DNA of 64,000 nt from an uncultured Acidobacteriia bacterium (GTDB lineage: Bacteria; Acidobacteriota; Terriglobia; Bryobacterales; Bryobacteraceae). The stretch is taken from assembly GCA_903923395.1 (NCBI GenBank), contig CAIXXM010000037.1, forward strand, positions 1-64,000, given 5' to 3'. Both the position numbers and the translations under genes were made by a program. Positions 18,401 to 26,873 of the stretch are shown here, one piece after another. Position 1 is the stretch's first letter. Each line of letters opens with the position of its first letter. The notes beneath the pieces are model-generated. The model was not told the DNA's origin. It searched no databases and worked only from the letters and a program-made list of their open reading frames with translations.

Positions 18401-18978
18401 GCCGTTGGACCTTTGTGGAGTTCCAATTCCCGGGCCAGCCAGGCGCGGGCGGAGCGCCATTCCCGGTTGACCGTTGCGTCGGAAATGCCCAGAGCCTCAG
18501 CGGTTTCTTCAATACTCAGTCCGCCGAAGTAGCGCAATTCCACTACCACGCATTTGCGCGGGTCAATCTCCTGCAAGCCGTTCAATGCTTCATGCAGTGC
18601 CAGCACGCTTTCGGCTTCTTGATACACCGCGATATCGGCCTGCATCAAGGGAACCTGAACGTCACCGCCACCCCGCTTCGACGTCAGTTTCGCCTTTGCG
18701 TGATTCACCAGCACCTGACGCATGGCCCGCGAAGCGAGGGCGAAGAAATGCGTGCGGTTCTCAAAGGCCCCGCCATGACTCTTCAGTTTCAGGAAGGCCT
18801 CATGGATCAACACCGTGGGCTGCAGAGTATGATCGCGCCGCTGCCCGCCCCAGTGATACTGCGCGATCCGGTGCAGTTCGTTATAAACCAGCGGCATGAG
18901 TTGTTCCAGGGCCTGCGGGTCACCGCCCTTCCAGGCTTGAAGAAACTGCGTAACGTTGCCGTCTGGATTCTGACTCAT
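18397..18978 (-). CDS. ECF-type RNA polymerase sigma factor (TIGR02999-like)
   Basis: 193 residues. Region 2 runs over about residues 15-95 (LMPLVYNELHRIAQ, HFFALASRAMRQVLVNHA). Region 4 covers about 130-185 and has the helix-turn-helix LSIEETAEALGISDATVNREWRSAR. This is the ECF subfamily typical of Acidobacteria and Planctomycetes, which is usually encoded beside Ser/Thr kinases and lacks a classical anti-sigma factor. GGCGGA precedes the ATG. It starts 15 nt after one kinase gene ends and overlaps the next by TTGA, so phosphorylation by a neighbouring kinase is a plausible mode of control (inference). Confidence 0.93.
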   Translation of the reverse strand: MSQNPDGNVTQFLQAWKGGDPQALEQLMPLVYNELHRIAQYHWGGQRRDHTLQPTVLIHEAFLKLKSHGGAFENRTHFFALASRAMRQVLVNHAKAKLTSKRGGGDVQVPLMQADIAVYQEAESVLALHEALNGLQEIDPRKCVVVELRYFGGLSIEETAEALGISDATVNREWRSARAWLARELELHKGPTA

Positions 18979-18993
18979 TTTCCGCCTGCTGTA

Positions 18994-21900
18994 TTATCTT
19001 TCATTGCCCCGGGCTTTGGATATGTTCATTGCTGTGCCTGTCCGTTCACGCTGGAACTGCTCCTCCCAGCCCCGCACCAGAACCGTATGATACCGGTCGG
19101 CAGCATCCATCTTCAGATCCAGTAATTCCAGGCCCTGCAGCCCGGTGGAGAGCGGCAACGCAGCCTCTGCAAAGCGCTTCTGCCCCGCCAGTCCGGCGCC
19201 GAGAATGCCTTCGGCAAAGTAATATTGCCAACTGCCCTCCTTGAGTTTTGCCCGCCCGGAAAGCGCCTGCCGCGCGAGGTTCTCCGCTTCCACGAACTTA
19301 TTCTGGCGGAGACAAACCGCCGCCAGTTCCACCACAATCTCAGGCGCACTCTCATGACGCGTCACCGCGGAGCCCCGCTGTATCTCCAGAACCTGCCGGT
19401 AGAAAGACTCCGCCTCGCCGAAGCGGCCCTGCAGCGTGAAACTGCGGGCCATCTGCGTCATCACAGTCAGAGTATGCGGGTGCTCCGGCCCGCGGACCCG
19501 CCGTTCCAATGCAAGCTCCTTGCCGCCCAAAGCATCCGCCAGCGCGTACTTACCCTGCGCGATATAGGCTCCCGCCAAACCATACATATTGTCGATGGTG
19601 GTCGGGCGGTCAGGCCCTGAGATACGCGTCTGTATTTCCAGCGTCTGGCTGTAAATCGCTTCGGCCTCCGCGAACCTGCCCTGTTTGTAATAAGCACCGG
19701 CCAGACTGTTGAAGCTGAGGATCGTGCTCGGATGTTCCGGCCCCAGTGTGCGCCGCTTGATCTCCAGCGTCTGCCCATAAAGAGCCACTGCCTCGGGGTA
19801 CCGACCGAGCGACGTATATGTGCTGGCGAGATTGTTCATCGTCCGCAGAGTATCCGGATGTTCGGGTCCCAGTGTCCGCTTCCGGATCTCGAACGTCTTC
19901 TGATAAACCTGCTGAGCTTCTTCATAATGGCCTTGCGAGTAACTGGCATTGCCCAGATTGTTCATGTAACCGAGCGTTGCCGGGTTTTCCGGGCCCAGAA
20001 TCCGCGTGGCTACCGCGAGAGCTTCCCGGTAAAGAGCGGCAGCCTTCTCATGGTTCGCCTGCAAAGAGTAAGCATTCGCCAGATTGCCCATGGTGCGCAA
20101 AGTATCTGGATGCTCATTGCCCAGGCTGGCACGCCGGAGTTCCAGCGTCCTGCTGTTGATCGCTTCAGCCTGCGCGTACTTACCCTGCAAGCCGTAAGTA
20201 TCCGCCAGGTTTTCCATGCTGGCCAGAGTATCTGGATGTCGCGCTCCCAGCACCCGTGTCTGCACTGCGACGAGTGGAATCCGGATCTCTTCTGCCTTGG
20301 CATATTTCGCTGCCGCCGAGTAAGTTGTCCCCAGCGCCGCCATGGTGCGCAGCGTATCAGGATGCTCCGGCCCCAGCGTTCGCTTTTGCGCCGCGAGTGT
20401 CCCGGCCAGTATCTCCTCCGCCGCGGCGTACTTCCCAAGATCATGCGCAATGATCCCGAGCCGTGCCGCCGTCAACAGAGTAAGTGCATGGTCACGGCCC
20501 AGTAACTTCACCCGCAGTTGATGTGCGGTCTCCATCTGCCGCTGTGCCTTATCAAAGATGCCGATATTGCGGTAAGTCCAGGCAATGGTCTCCCGCAGGG
20601 CGGCTTCCACCAAAGGCTGTTTATCGAAGCGGCCTTCAATCCCCGCTGCCGCGCGGTCCAGCGCAGTCCGGACGCGGATATCGGGGTCGAGTGCCGCCTT
20701 CAGGCCTGTCTGGTTGCGGACGTCAGCCTGCGCCAGAAGATCATTCTGCAGAAAATTCGCCACGGCGGTTGCCGTTGCTGCCTCCAGATCTGCCCGCTGC
20801 TTTTCCTGCAGCGCGAGATTCCGTTCGCTTTCCGCCGCGATGCGCTCCCGCAGCGCCATTGCCTGGCCTTCGAGCGCCGCCTTGCGGGCATCGAGAGCGC
20901 GCGTCTTTTCGACCAGCGCTTCCCGTTCCGCCCGGACCGCGCGGATTGCCTGCCAGGTGCTGGCAACGAGGCCGCCCACCAGCAGGATGACCATCGCCCC
21001 TGCGCCGGCCACCACAGTCTTGTGGCGCTTGGCGAACTTCTGTATCCGGTAAGCTGTGCTCGGGGTCCGGGCAATAATCGGCTGATCACTCAGATGCCTG
21101 CGAAGATCTTCGGCCAGCGCCGCGGCGGATTGATAACGGCGCGAAGCATCTTTTTCCAGCGCCTTCAGGACAATCGTCTCCACGTCGCCCCGGTAGCTGT
21201 GATGGATACTGCTCAGCGAGGTGGGTTCGTCTTCCCGGATCGCCCGCAGCACATCCTGCATTGGCGCATTCGTAACGTAAGGCAGCTTGCCCGCCAGAAG
21301 CTCATACAGAATCAAGCCCAGCGCATAGACGTCACTCCTCGCATCCAGGTCGCGCGTGTTGCCCAGAGCCTGCTCCGGACTCATGTAGGCCACCGTGCCA
21401 ATTAACTGCCCCAAATCCGTTTGCCGGGTGACCTGCACATCCGAATCGACAATCCTGGCTACACCGAAATCAAGAATCTTCGGCTGCCCCGTGCCATCCA
21501 CCAGAATGTTGCCGGGCTTCAAATCACGGTGGATGATACCCCGCTCATGGGCGTGCTGCACGGCGTCGCACACCAGGGCCATCAGTTCCAGCCGCAGACG
21601 GATTTGCTTGTTCCCTGCGCCGCCCGCGGTATCGTGTATGCTCGAACGGACTTTCGCCGCCTCCAGTTTCGCCGGATAATCCAGCAGCGGCAGCCCTCCG
21701 ATGTACTCCATCGCGAAGTATGGCTGTAGTCCATAGCCGCTGTCGGCGGCACCGGCATCGTAAATCCGCGCAATGCCCGGATGCTGCAAACGGCCAAGGG
21801 CCTCGGCTTCAAGCCCGAAACGCCGGAGCACCTGGTCGCTCGAGAGTCCCGGCTTGATCACCTTCAACGCCACGGTGCGGCGCGGTGTCTGCTGTTCGGC

Positions 21901-22215
21901 CTCATAGACGGTGCCCATCCCGCCCTGCCCAATCACGCGCCGGATGGCGTACGGCCCAATCGAAGCGGGTCCTCTGTAGGAAGGGGAGTCTGGAGAGCGC
22001 TGCAACAGATCCGCCACCAGCTTCGCGGGAGGCGCGGAAAGGAACGAATCCTGTTCGGCCGCGAGCAAGCCCTCGATCTCAGCCCGCAGCCAGAGCTTGT
22101 CAGCGAATCCGGCACCGGCGAAAACATCATCCAGAAACGCAGTCCTGCTGCCGGGAGGAAGATCGCCCGCCGCCAGATAGACCGGTTCTATTTCCCGCCA
22201 CTCGCCAGAGGTCAC
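18994..22215 (-). CDS. transmembrane Ser/Thr protein kinase with C-terminal TPR array
   Basis: 1073 residues from GTG at 22215. Kinase motifs: GQGGMGTVYEA, Lys118 in ALKVI, IIHRDLKPGN with Asp231, DFGVAR. A transmembrane helix (VVAGAGAMVILLVGGLVAS) near residue 410 and a coiled coil come next. Then follow about ten TPRs of the kinesin-light-chain type, each with a GPEHPDTLRTM-like signature; the TPR side is predicted to be extracytoplasmic or to scaffold partners. It is closely related along its whole length to the kinase at 15113-18400, so the pair arose by duplication. It is the first gene of the kinase-sigma-kinase operon. The 211 nt upstream show no promoter I can call. Confidence 0.92.
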   Translation of the reverse strand: MTSGEWREIEPVYLAAGDLPPGSRTAFLDDVFAGAGFADKLWLRAEIEGLLAAEQDSFLSAPPAKLVADLLQRSPDSPSYRGPASIGPYAIRRVIGQGGMGTVYEAEQQTPRRTVALKVIKPGLSSDQVLRRFGLEAEALGRLQHPGIARIYDAGAADSGYGLQPYFAMEYIGGLPLLDYPAKLEAAKVRSSIHDTAGGAGNKQIRLRLELMALVCDAVQHAHERGIIHRDLKPGNILVDGTGQPKILDFGVARIVDSDVQVTRQTDLGQLIGTVAYMSPEQALGNTRDLDARSDVYALGLILYELLAGKLPYVTNAPMQDVLRAIREDEPTSLSSIHHSYRGDVETIVLKALEKDASRRYQSAAALAEDLRRHLSDQPIIARTPSTAYRIQKFAKRHKTVVAGAGAMVILLVGGLVASTWQAIRAVRAEREALVEKTRALDARKAALEGQAMALRERIAAESERNLALQEKQRADLEAATATAVANFLQNDLLAQADVRNQTGLKAALDPDIRVRTALDRAAAGIEGRFDKQPLVEAALRETIAWTYRNIGIFDKAQRQMETAHQLRVKLLGRDHALTLLTAARLGIIAHDLGKYAAAEEILAGTLAAQKRTLGPEHPDTLRTMAALGTTYSAAAKYAKAEEIRIPLVAVQTRVLGARHPDTLASMENLADTYGLQGKYAQAEAINSRTLELRRASLGNEHPDTLRTMGNLANAYSLQANHEKAAALYREALAVATRILGPENPATLGYMNNLGNASYSQGHYEEAQQVYQKTFEIRKRTLGPEHPDTLRTMNNLASTYTSLGRYPEAVALYGQTLEIKRRTLGPEHPSTILSFNSLAGAYYKQGRFAEAEAIYSQTLEIQTRISGPDRPTTIDNMYGLAGAYIAQGKYALADALGGKELALERRVRGPEHPHTLTVMTQMARSFTLQGRFGEAESFYRQVLEIQRGSAVTRHESAPEIVVELAAVCLRQNKFVEAENLARQALSGRAKLKEGSWQYYFAEGILGAGLAGQKRFAEAALPLSTGLQGLELLDLKMDAADRYHTVLVRGWEEQFQRERTGTAMNISKARGNER

Positions 22216-22426
22216 GGCTGCTGGCCTGGATGTGTTTGTTTTGTCACGTTCAGCAGAACCTTTTGACTGCTAATTTATCGGAAAAGTCTTTTTTCTTCAA
22301 TCTCTTGGGAATAAGAAAAGGACGGACAAGGTGCCTTTTTTCATTTGCGGAGACAAGAATAGATGCTTCCCGAAGCCTCTCTCTCATGAGGAAGCGGGTT
22401 CTGTCAGAAAAGGGGACCAAACAAGG

Positions 22427-22888
22427 TCAGCCGAGCACGTTGATGGTGCCGCGGCAAATCTTTGAACCGCACTTGCAGGGCACGCGCTCCACGTCTTTGC
22501 TGAAGTGGTAGTCAATGGTGAGTTCTTCACCGGCCTTGATGTCGCGCCGTGCCACGTAGAAGATCCGCCCGCCTGTGATCAGCGCCTGCAGGTTCGGATC
22601 GCAGCAGTGGTTCACCCGCTCCGCCCCGCTGCCGCCAACTGCACCATCCAGGCACCAGTAGGAATCCACGGTAAACAGGTAGATCAGCTTGTGCTGCAAA
22701 TCGCTGCGGCGCTTGGTTTCCCGGCGGCTGATGCGCTCCCCGGTGTACTCCATCACGCGGCGGCGCTTGGGAATATCCTCTTTCGCGTACACGCCCCAGC
22801 GGTGGATCTTGCTCGGCCGGATCTCCAGATCGAAGTAGGCATAGTCGCTATTGATGACGGGTGTCTCTTCTATCTTGCGCCTGGCCAT
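22427..22888 (-). CDS. SET-domain protein (predicted lysine methyltransferase)
   Basis: 153 residues from the ATG of MARRKIEE; 13 further residues upstream are in frame but look like non-coding sequence. SET motifs in order: HRWGVYAKEDIP, MEYTGERIS, VNHCCDPNL (AdoMet/lysine channel region), GEELTIDYHF. The post-SET cysteines CKCGSKICRG are present. Bacterial SET proteins methylate lysines on DNA-binding or ribosomal proteins; the substrate is unknown here. It is divergent from the P-loop kinase gene. A short GACC/GGTC stem plus CCCTTTT at its 3' end may act as a weak terminator. Confidence 0.88.
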   Translation of the reverse strand: MARRKIEETPVINSDYAYFDLEIRPSKIHRWGVYAKEDIPKRRRVMEYTGERISRRETKRRSDLQHKLIYLFTVDSYWCLDGAVGGSGAERVNHCCDPNLQALITGGRIFYVARRDIKAGEELTIDYHFSKDVERVPCKCGSKICRGTINVLG

Positions 22889-22938
22889 TTTTTGCGATTG
22901 TAGCGCGCCGGATGTTTTCGCGCACATACTGGAAGCGC

Positions 22939-23451
22939 ATGCTGGTGATGCTGACCGGACTTCCCGGCACAGGCAAATCGACCCTCGCCGCGCAGATCGC
23001 GGAACGCTGCGGCGGCATCATCCTTTCGAAAGATCGAATGCGCGCGGCCCTCTTCCCGGGCGACCTCACCGAATACTCCAGCCGCCAGGATGATTTCTGC
23101 TTCGATCTCATGCTGCAAACCGCCCGCTGGCTCTTGGAACAACAGGGCCGGAAGCTCATCCTGCTCGACGGGCGCACGTTCTCGAAGCAATGCCAGCGCG
23201 ACATCGTCATCCAGTTCGCTGAAGCACTAGCGCTGCCGCTCGTCACGGTCGAGTGCATCTGCAAACCGGAGACCGCCGTGGCCCGTCTGCAGGCGGACCT
23301 CGCCGCCGGAACGCACCCTGCCAGGAACCGCACACCCGAACTCTACTGGCAGGTCCGAAGCTCATTCGAGCCCGTCCAGGCACCCAAGATCACAGTCGAC
23401 ACAGATTTGGCAGTGCCCGAATCGTTATACTCGAATTTCCGTGTTTCATAA
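22939..23451 (+). CDS. P-loop kinase, AAA_33 / zeta-toxin-like
   Basis: 170 residues from ATG 22939. The Walker A motif GLPGTGKST is at residues 7-15, with LILLDGRTFS as the Walker B-like region. Small stand-alone AAA_33 proteins resemble polynucleotide, gluconate and zeta-toxin kinases; the substrate is not inferable. ATGs at 22912, 22939 and 22948 are all possible; 22948 has GGAAG 12 nt upstream and would start directly before the P-loop. It overlaps the argS start by 11 nt, so the two are probably cotranscribed. Confidence 0.75.
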   Translation: MLVMLTGLPGTGKSTLAAQIAERCGGIILSKDRMRAALFPGDLTEYSSRQDDFCFDLMLQTARWLLEQQGRKLILLDGRTFSKQCQRDIVIQFAEALALPLVTVECICKPETAVARLQADLAAGTHPARNRTPELYWQVRSSFEPVQAPKITVDTDLAVPESLYSNFRVS

Positions 23452-25390
23452 TCTGGAAAAACAAATCCAGGCGGTGTTTCAGGCCCGCCTGCGCGAACAT
23501 TTCGACATCACCACAGAGATCGTCATCGAACAGCCGAAGCAGGCATCGTTCGGTGAGATCGCTCTGCCCGTGGCTTTTCAACTTGCCCGCAGCTTGAAAC
23601 AGGCTCCGCGCAAGATCGCGGAGGAACTGGTCAAACTGGCCGGGGAGATTCCCGGCGTCGCCGCCATGGAAGTGGCAGGCAACGGCTATATCAACGTGCG
23701 TTTTGACCGCGGCAGCTATGGTGCCGGATTGTTGGCCGCGCCGGAAACCCGCGGCGTCAGCGGCACCAAGACCGTGGTGGAGCACACCAACATCAACCCC
23801 AACAAAGCTGCCCACATCGGGCATCTGCGCAATGCCGTGCTGGGCGATACCTTCGTCCGCATGATGCGGTTCCTCGGCCAGCGCGTGGAAATCCAGAACT
23901 ACATCGACAACACCGGCGTGCAGGTAGCCGATGTCGTCGCCGGGTTCCATTTCCTGGAAAAGAAGACCACCGCCGAGGTCGCCGCGCTGCTCAACGGCGA
24001 ACAGAAGTTCGATTACCTCTGCTGGGATCTCTACGCCCGCACCTCGCAGTACTACAAGGAACATCCCGAATCCCTGGCCTGGCGCGCGGAAACCCTGCAC
24101 TCGATTGAAGCCGGACACGGCGAACTCGCGGAGATGGCTCATTTGGTGGCCGACGCCATCGTCAACTGCCACCTCGCGACCATGCTGCGTCTCAACATCC
24201 AGTACGACGTGCTGCCCCGCGAGAGCGAAATTCTCCATTTGCAGTTCTGGGCTTCCGCCTTCGAACAACTCAAAGAGCGGAAGGCGATCTACCTAGAAAC
24301 CGAAGGCAAGAACAAAGGCTGCTGGGTCATGCCGTCATCCGCCTTCCGCGGCGAAGATGATGCCAATGAAGACAGCAAGGTGATCGTCCGCTCCAACGGC
24401 ACCGTGACTTACGTGGGCAAAGACATCGCCTACCAGATGTGGAAGTTCGGTCTGCTGGGGAAAGATTTCCATTACAAACTGCTGACCCGCTATACCGATG
24501 GTCATCCGGTGTGGGTCTCGACCGCCGAACCGCAACCCGCCGGTGCCCCGGCATTTGGCGGAGCGAGCCGCGTCTATAACGTGATCGATGTCCGCCAGTC
24601 TTATCTTCAGGATGTGGTGGTCGCCGGCTTGAATGCTCTCGGCTACAACCAGGCAGCGGAAAACTCCATCCACTTTTCGTATGAAATGGTGGCTCTGTCC
24701 CCGCGTTGCTGCGTGGATCTCGGCATCGAACTTTCCGAAGAAGATGCGAAGCGGCCCTACATTGAAGTCTCCGGGCGCAAGGGCCTCGGGGTGAAGGCAG
24801 ATGATCTGATGGACAAGCTCATCGAAACCGCGCTCGCGGAGGTCGTCTCGCGCCATCCCGAAGACAACCTCGCCGCCCAGAAAGCCGTAGCCACTGAAAT
24901 CGCCATGGGTGCCTTGCGTTACTTCCTGCTGAAGTACACACGCAACACCGTGATTGCCTTCGACTTCCAGGAGGCACTGAGCTTCGAGGGCGAGACCGGG
25001 CCCTACGTGCAATACGCCGCGGTTCGCGCGCAGCGAATTCTCTCCAAACTCGAAGACCGGGGCGAAGCACTGCCTGACTTCGCAGCCATCCTCACCCGGG
25101 ACGCCCTCGCGCGGCAGCTCAAAGATGAGGATTGCTGGCAGGTCCTGCTGGCCGCGTCCAAAGCCGAAGCCGCCGTGGAGCGCGCCGTTGCCTCCGGCGA
25201 GCCCGCCCACGTCGCGAAATATGCGTTCCAACTTGCACAGGAATTCGCGTCGTTCTACCAGAAGTTCAAAGTGCTGGATGAACCCGACGCCGAACGCCGC
25301 ACCCTGCTGCTCTGGATGACCCATTTCTTCCGGCAACAACTCGAAAAGACGCTGGCCGTGCTCGGCATCGCCGTGCCTGCCTACATGTAG
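23441..25390 (+). CDS. argS: arginine--tRNA ligase
   Basis: 649 residues from GTG. The N-terminal Add-1 domain is typical of ArgRS (VFQARLREHFDI, GNGYINVRF). The class I HIGH motif is AAHIGHLRNAVLGD; the KMSKS position reads SGRKGLGVKADDL, one of the degenerate forms common in ArgRS. The C-terminal anticodon-binding helical bundle contains YVQYAAVRAQRIL and ends HFFRQQLEKTLAVLGI. It charges tRNA-Arg in the cytosol. It overlaps the upstream kinase by 11 nt and is followed by coaX 11 nt later. Confidence 0.97.
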   Translation: MFHNLEKQIQAVFQARLREHFDITTEIVIEQPKQASFGEIALPVAFQLARSLKQAPRKIAEELVKLAGEIPGVAAMEVAGNGYINVRFDRGSYGAGLLAAPETRGVSGTKTVVEHTNINPNKAAHIGHLRNAVLGDTFVRMMRFLGQRVEIQNYIDNTGVQVADVVAGFHFLEKKTTAEVAALLNGEQKFDYLCWDLYARTSQYYKEHPESLAWRAETLHSIEAGHGELAEMAHLVADAIVNCHLATMLRLNIQYDVLPRESEILHLQFWASAFEQLKERKAIYLETEGKNKGCWVMPSSAFRGEDDANEDSKVIVRSNGTVTYVGKDIAYQMWKFGLLGKDFHYKLLTRYTDGHPVWVSTAEPQPAGAPAFGGASRVYNVIDVRQSYLQDVVVAGLNALGYNQAAENSIHFSYEMVALSPRCCVDLGIELSEEDAKRPYIEVSGRKGLGVKADDLMDKLIETALAEVVSRHPEDNLAAQKAVATEIAMGALRYFLLKYTRNTVIAFDFQEALSFEGETGPYVQYAAVRAQRILSKLEDRGEALPDFAAILTRDALARQLKDEDCWQVLLAASKAEAAVERAVASGEPAHVAKYAFQLAQEFASFYQKFKVLDEPDAERRTLLLWMTHFFRQQLEKTLAVLGIAVPAYM

Positions 25391-25401
25391 GACTGGACAT
25401 C

Positions 25402-26166
25402 ATGCTTCTCGCCCTGGACGCCGGGAATACCAACGTCACCATCGGACTCTTTGAAAACGGCACCCTGCTGGACCACCGTCGTCTCCGCACGGTCCGCGAA
25501 CAAACCTCCGATGAATGGGGCATCCTGCTGACCAGCCTGCTGCGGTATTCCTCGCTGGACCCCGCCACTGTGGACGGCATGATCATCTCGTCCGTGGTGC
25601 CGCCCATCAACGCGCGGCTCACCGAAATGGCCAAGCGCTACTTCGGCCTGGTTCCCCGCTTCGTCAATGCCAATACGGACACTGGCATCCGGATTCTCTA
25701 CGACAACCCGGCCGAAGTCGGCGCGGACCGGATCGTGAACGCCGTCGCCGCATTTCAGAAGTACGGCGGCCCCGTCATCGTGGTTGATCTGGGGACAGCC
25801 ATCACCTTTGACACCATCTCCGCCAGCGCCGAGTATCTCGGTGGCATCATCGCTGCCGGGATCGGGATCTCCGCCGAAGCACTCTTCAGCAAGACCGCGC
25901 GCCTGCCCCTTGTCGATTTCCGGAAACCGAAACGCGTCATCGGCACCAACACTGTTGCCAGCATGCAGTCCGGCTTGTATTACGGGGCCATTGGTGCCAT
26001 TGACGGCATGATTGAGCGCCTGATGGAAGAACTGGGGCCTGAAACCCGCATCGTCGCCACCGGCGGGCAGGCGGAACTGATCGCCAGCGGCTCCCGGTAT
26101 GTCAGGACGGTGGATGAAAACCTGACGCTCGAAGGGCTTCGTATCATCTGGGACCGCAAAGCGTGA
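25402..26166 (+). CDS. coaX: type III pantothenate kinase
   Basis: 254 residues, full length. ASKHA-fold motifs: DAGNTNVTIGLFENG at the N-terminus (phosphate 1), GADRIVNAVAAF, DLGTAITFD (phosphate 2), SGLYYGAIGAIDGMIE and TGGQAELI (adenosine). It phosphorylates pantothenate in the first step of CoA synthesis. CoaX enzymes are not feedback-inhibited by CoA and need a monovalent cation. The 3' end overlaps the next gene as GTGA. Confidence 0.96.
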   Translation: MLLALDAGNTNVTIGLFENGTLLDHRRLRTVREQTSDEWGILLTSLLRYSSLDPATVDGMIISSVVPPINARLTEMAKRYFGLVPRFVNANTDTGIRILYDNPAEVGADRIVNAVAAFQKYGGPVIVVDLGTAITFDTISASAEYLGGIIAAGIGISAEALFSKTARLPLVDFRKPKRVIGTNTVASMQSGLYYGAIGAIDGMIERLMEELGPETRIVATGGQAELIASGSRYVRTVDENLTLEGLRIIWDRKA

Positions 26167-26843
26167 GCGAGCCGTTCAATTACTTCAACTACTTCACTGA
26201 GATCGAGGAGCACTTCCAGCGCGTCCGCGGCACCAGTCTGTTCCTGCTTTCCCCGCTCGACTGGGCGCTGATTGAAACCTGGAAGAACTCCGAAGTGCCG
26301 CTCGAGGCGGTGCTGCGCGGTATCGACACAGCCTTTGAAAAGTGGCGCTCGAAGAAGGTCAAAACGCAGGCTGTCAATTCGCTGGCCTATTGCGCGCAAG
26401 CCGTTCTCAGCGAAGCCCAGCGCATGGCCGCCGCTCCGGGCCAGCCAGGCTCCAAACCGGCCGAATCCCCATTTCCCGAAGCCGATATCCGGAACTTCCT
26501 CGAAGCCAATGCCCGGCAGCTTCGTGCCACGGAAGTGCAGGACTTTGGTACCATCGCCGAGCAACTGGAGTCCCTGGTGGCCAACCTTCCAGAGCTGTTC
26601 AACGATCTGGAACAACTGGAACAGAGGCTCACCGCACTGCACGGAAAAATGATCGCCACCGCCCGCGCACGGCAAAACGAGGAAGAGGCTTTCGAAGCAC
26701 GCAGGCAGTTGGACGGCTACCTGCGGCCCTACCGCAGCAAGATGACGGCGCCCCAATTGGCCATGCTCGAAGCCCAGTTCCTGGAGCGCCAAGTTCTGGA
26801 ACAATCGAAGCTGCCGCATTTAAGTCTCTTCTACCTGCGATAG
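26163..26843 (+). CDS. conserved hypothetical protein, coupled to coaX
   Basis: 226 residues from GTG at 26163, overlapping the coaX stop (GTGA). It is a soluble, mostly helical protein rich in Glu/Gln/Leu, with a probable coiled coil over about residues 110-195. The N-terminal segment contains FLLSPLDWALIETW and PLEAVLRGIDTAFEKW, which looks like a helical domain seen in other acidobacterial hypothetical proteins. No catalytic motif is visible. The tight coupling to coaX suggests shared transcription, not necessarily a related function. Confidence 0.75.
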   Translation: MSEPFNYFNYFTEIEEHFQRVRGTSLFLLSPLDWALIETWKNSEVPLEAVLRGIDTAFEKWRSKKVKTQAVNSLAYCAQAVLSEAQRMAAAPGQPGSKPAESPFPEADIRNFLEANARQLRATEVQDFGTIAEQLESLVANLPELFNDLEQLEQRLTALHGKMIATARARQNEEEAFEARRQLDGYLRPYRSKMTAPQLAMLEAQFLERQVLEQSKLPHLSLFYLR

Positions 26844-26873
26844 AGGACGCTTATTTGCGTTAGAATTAGTACG

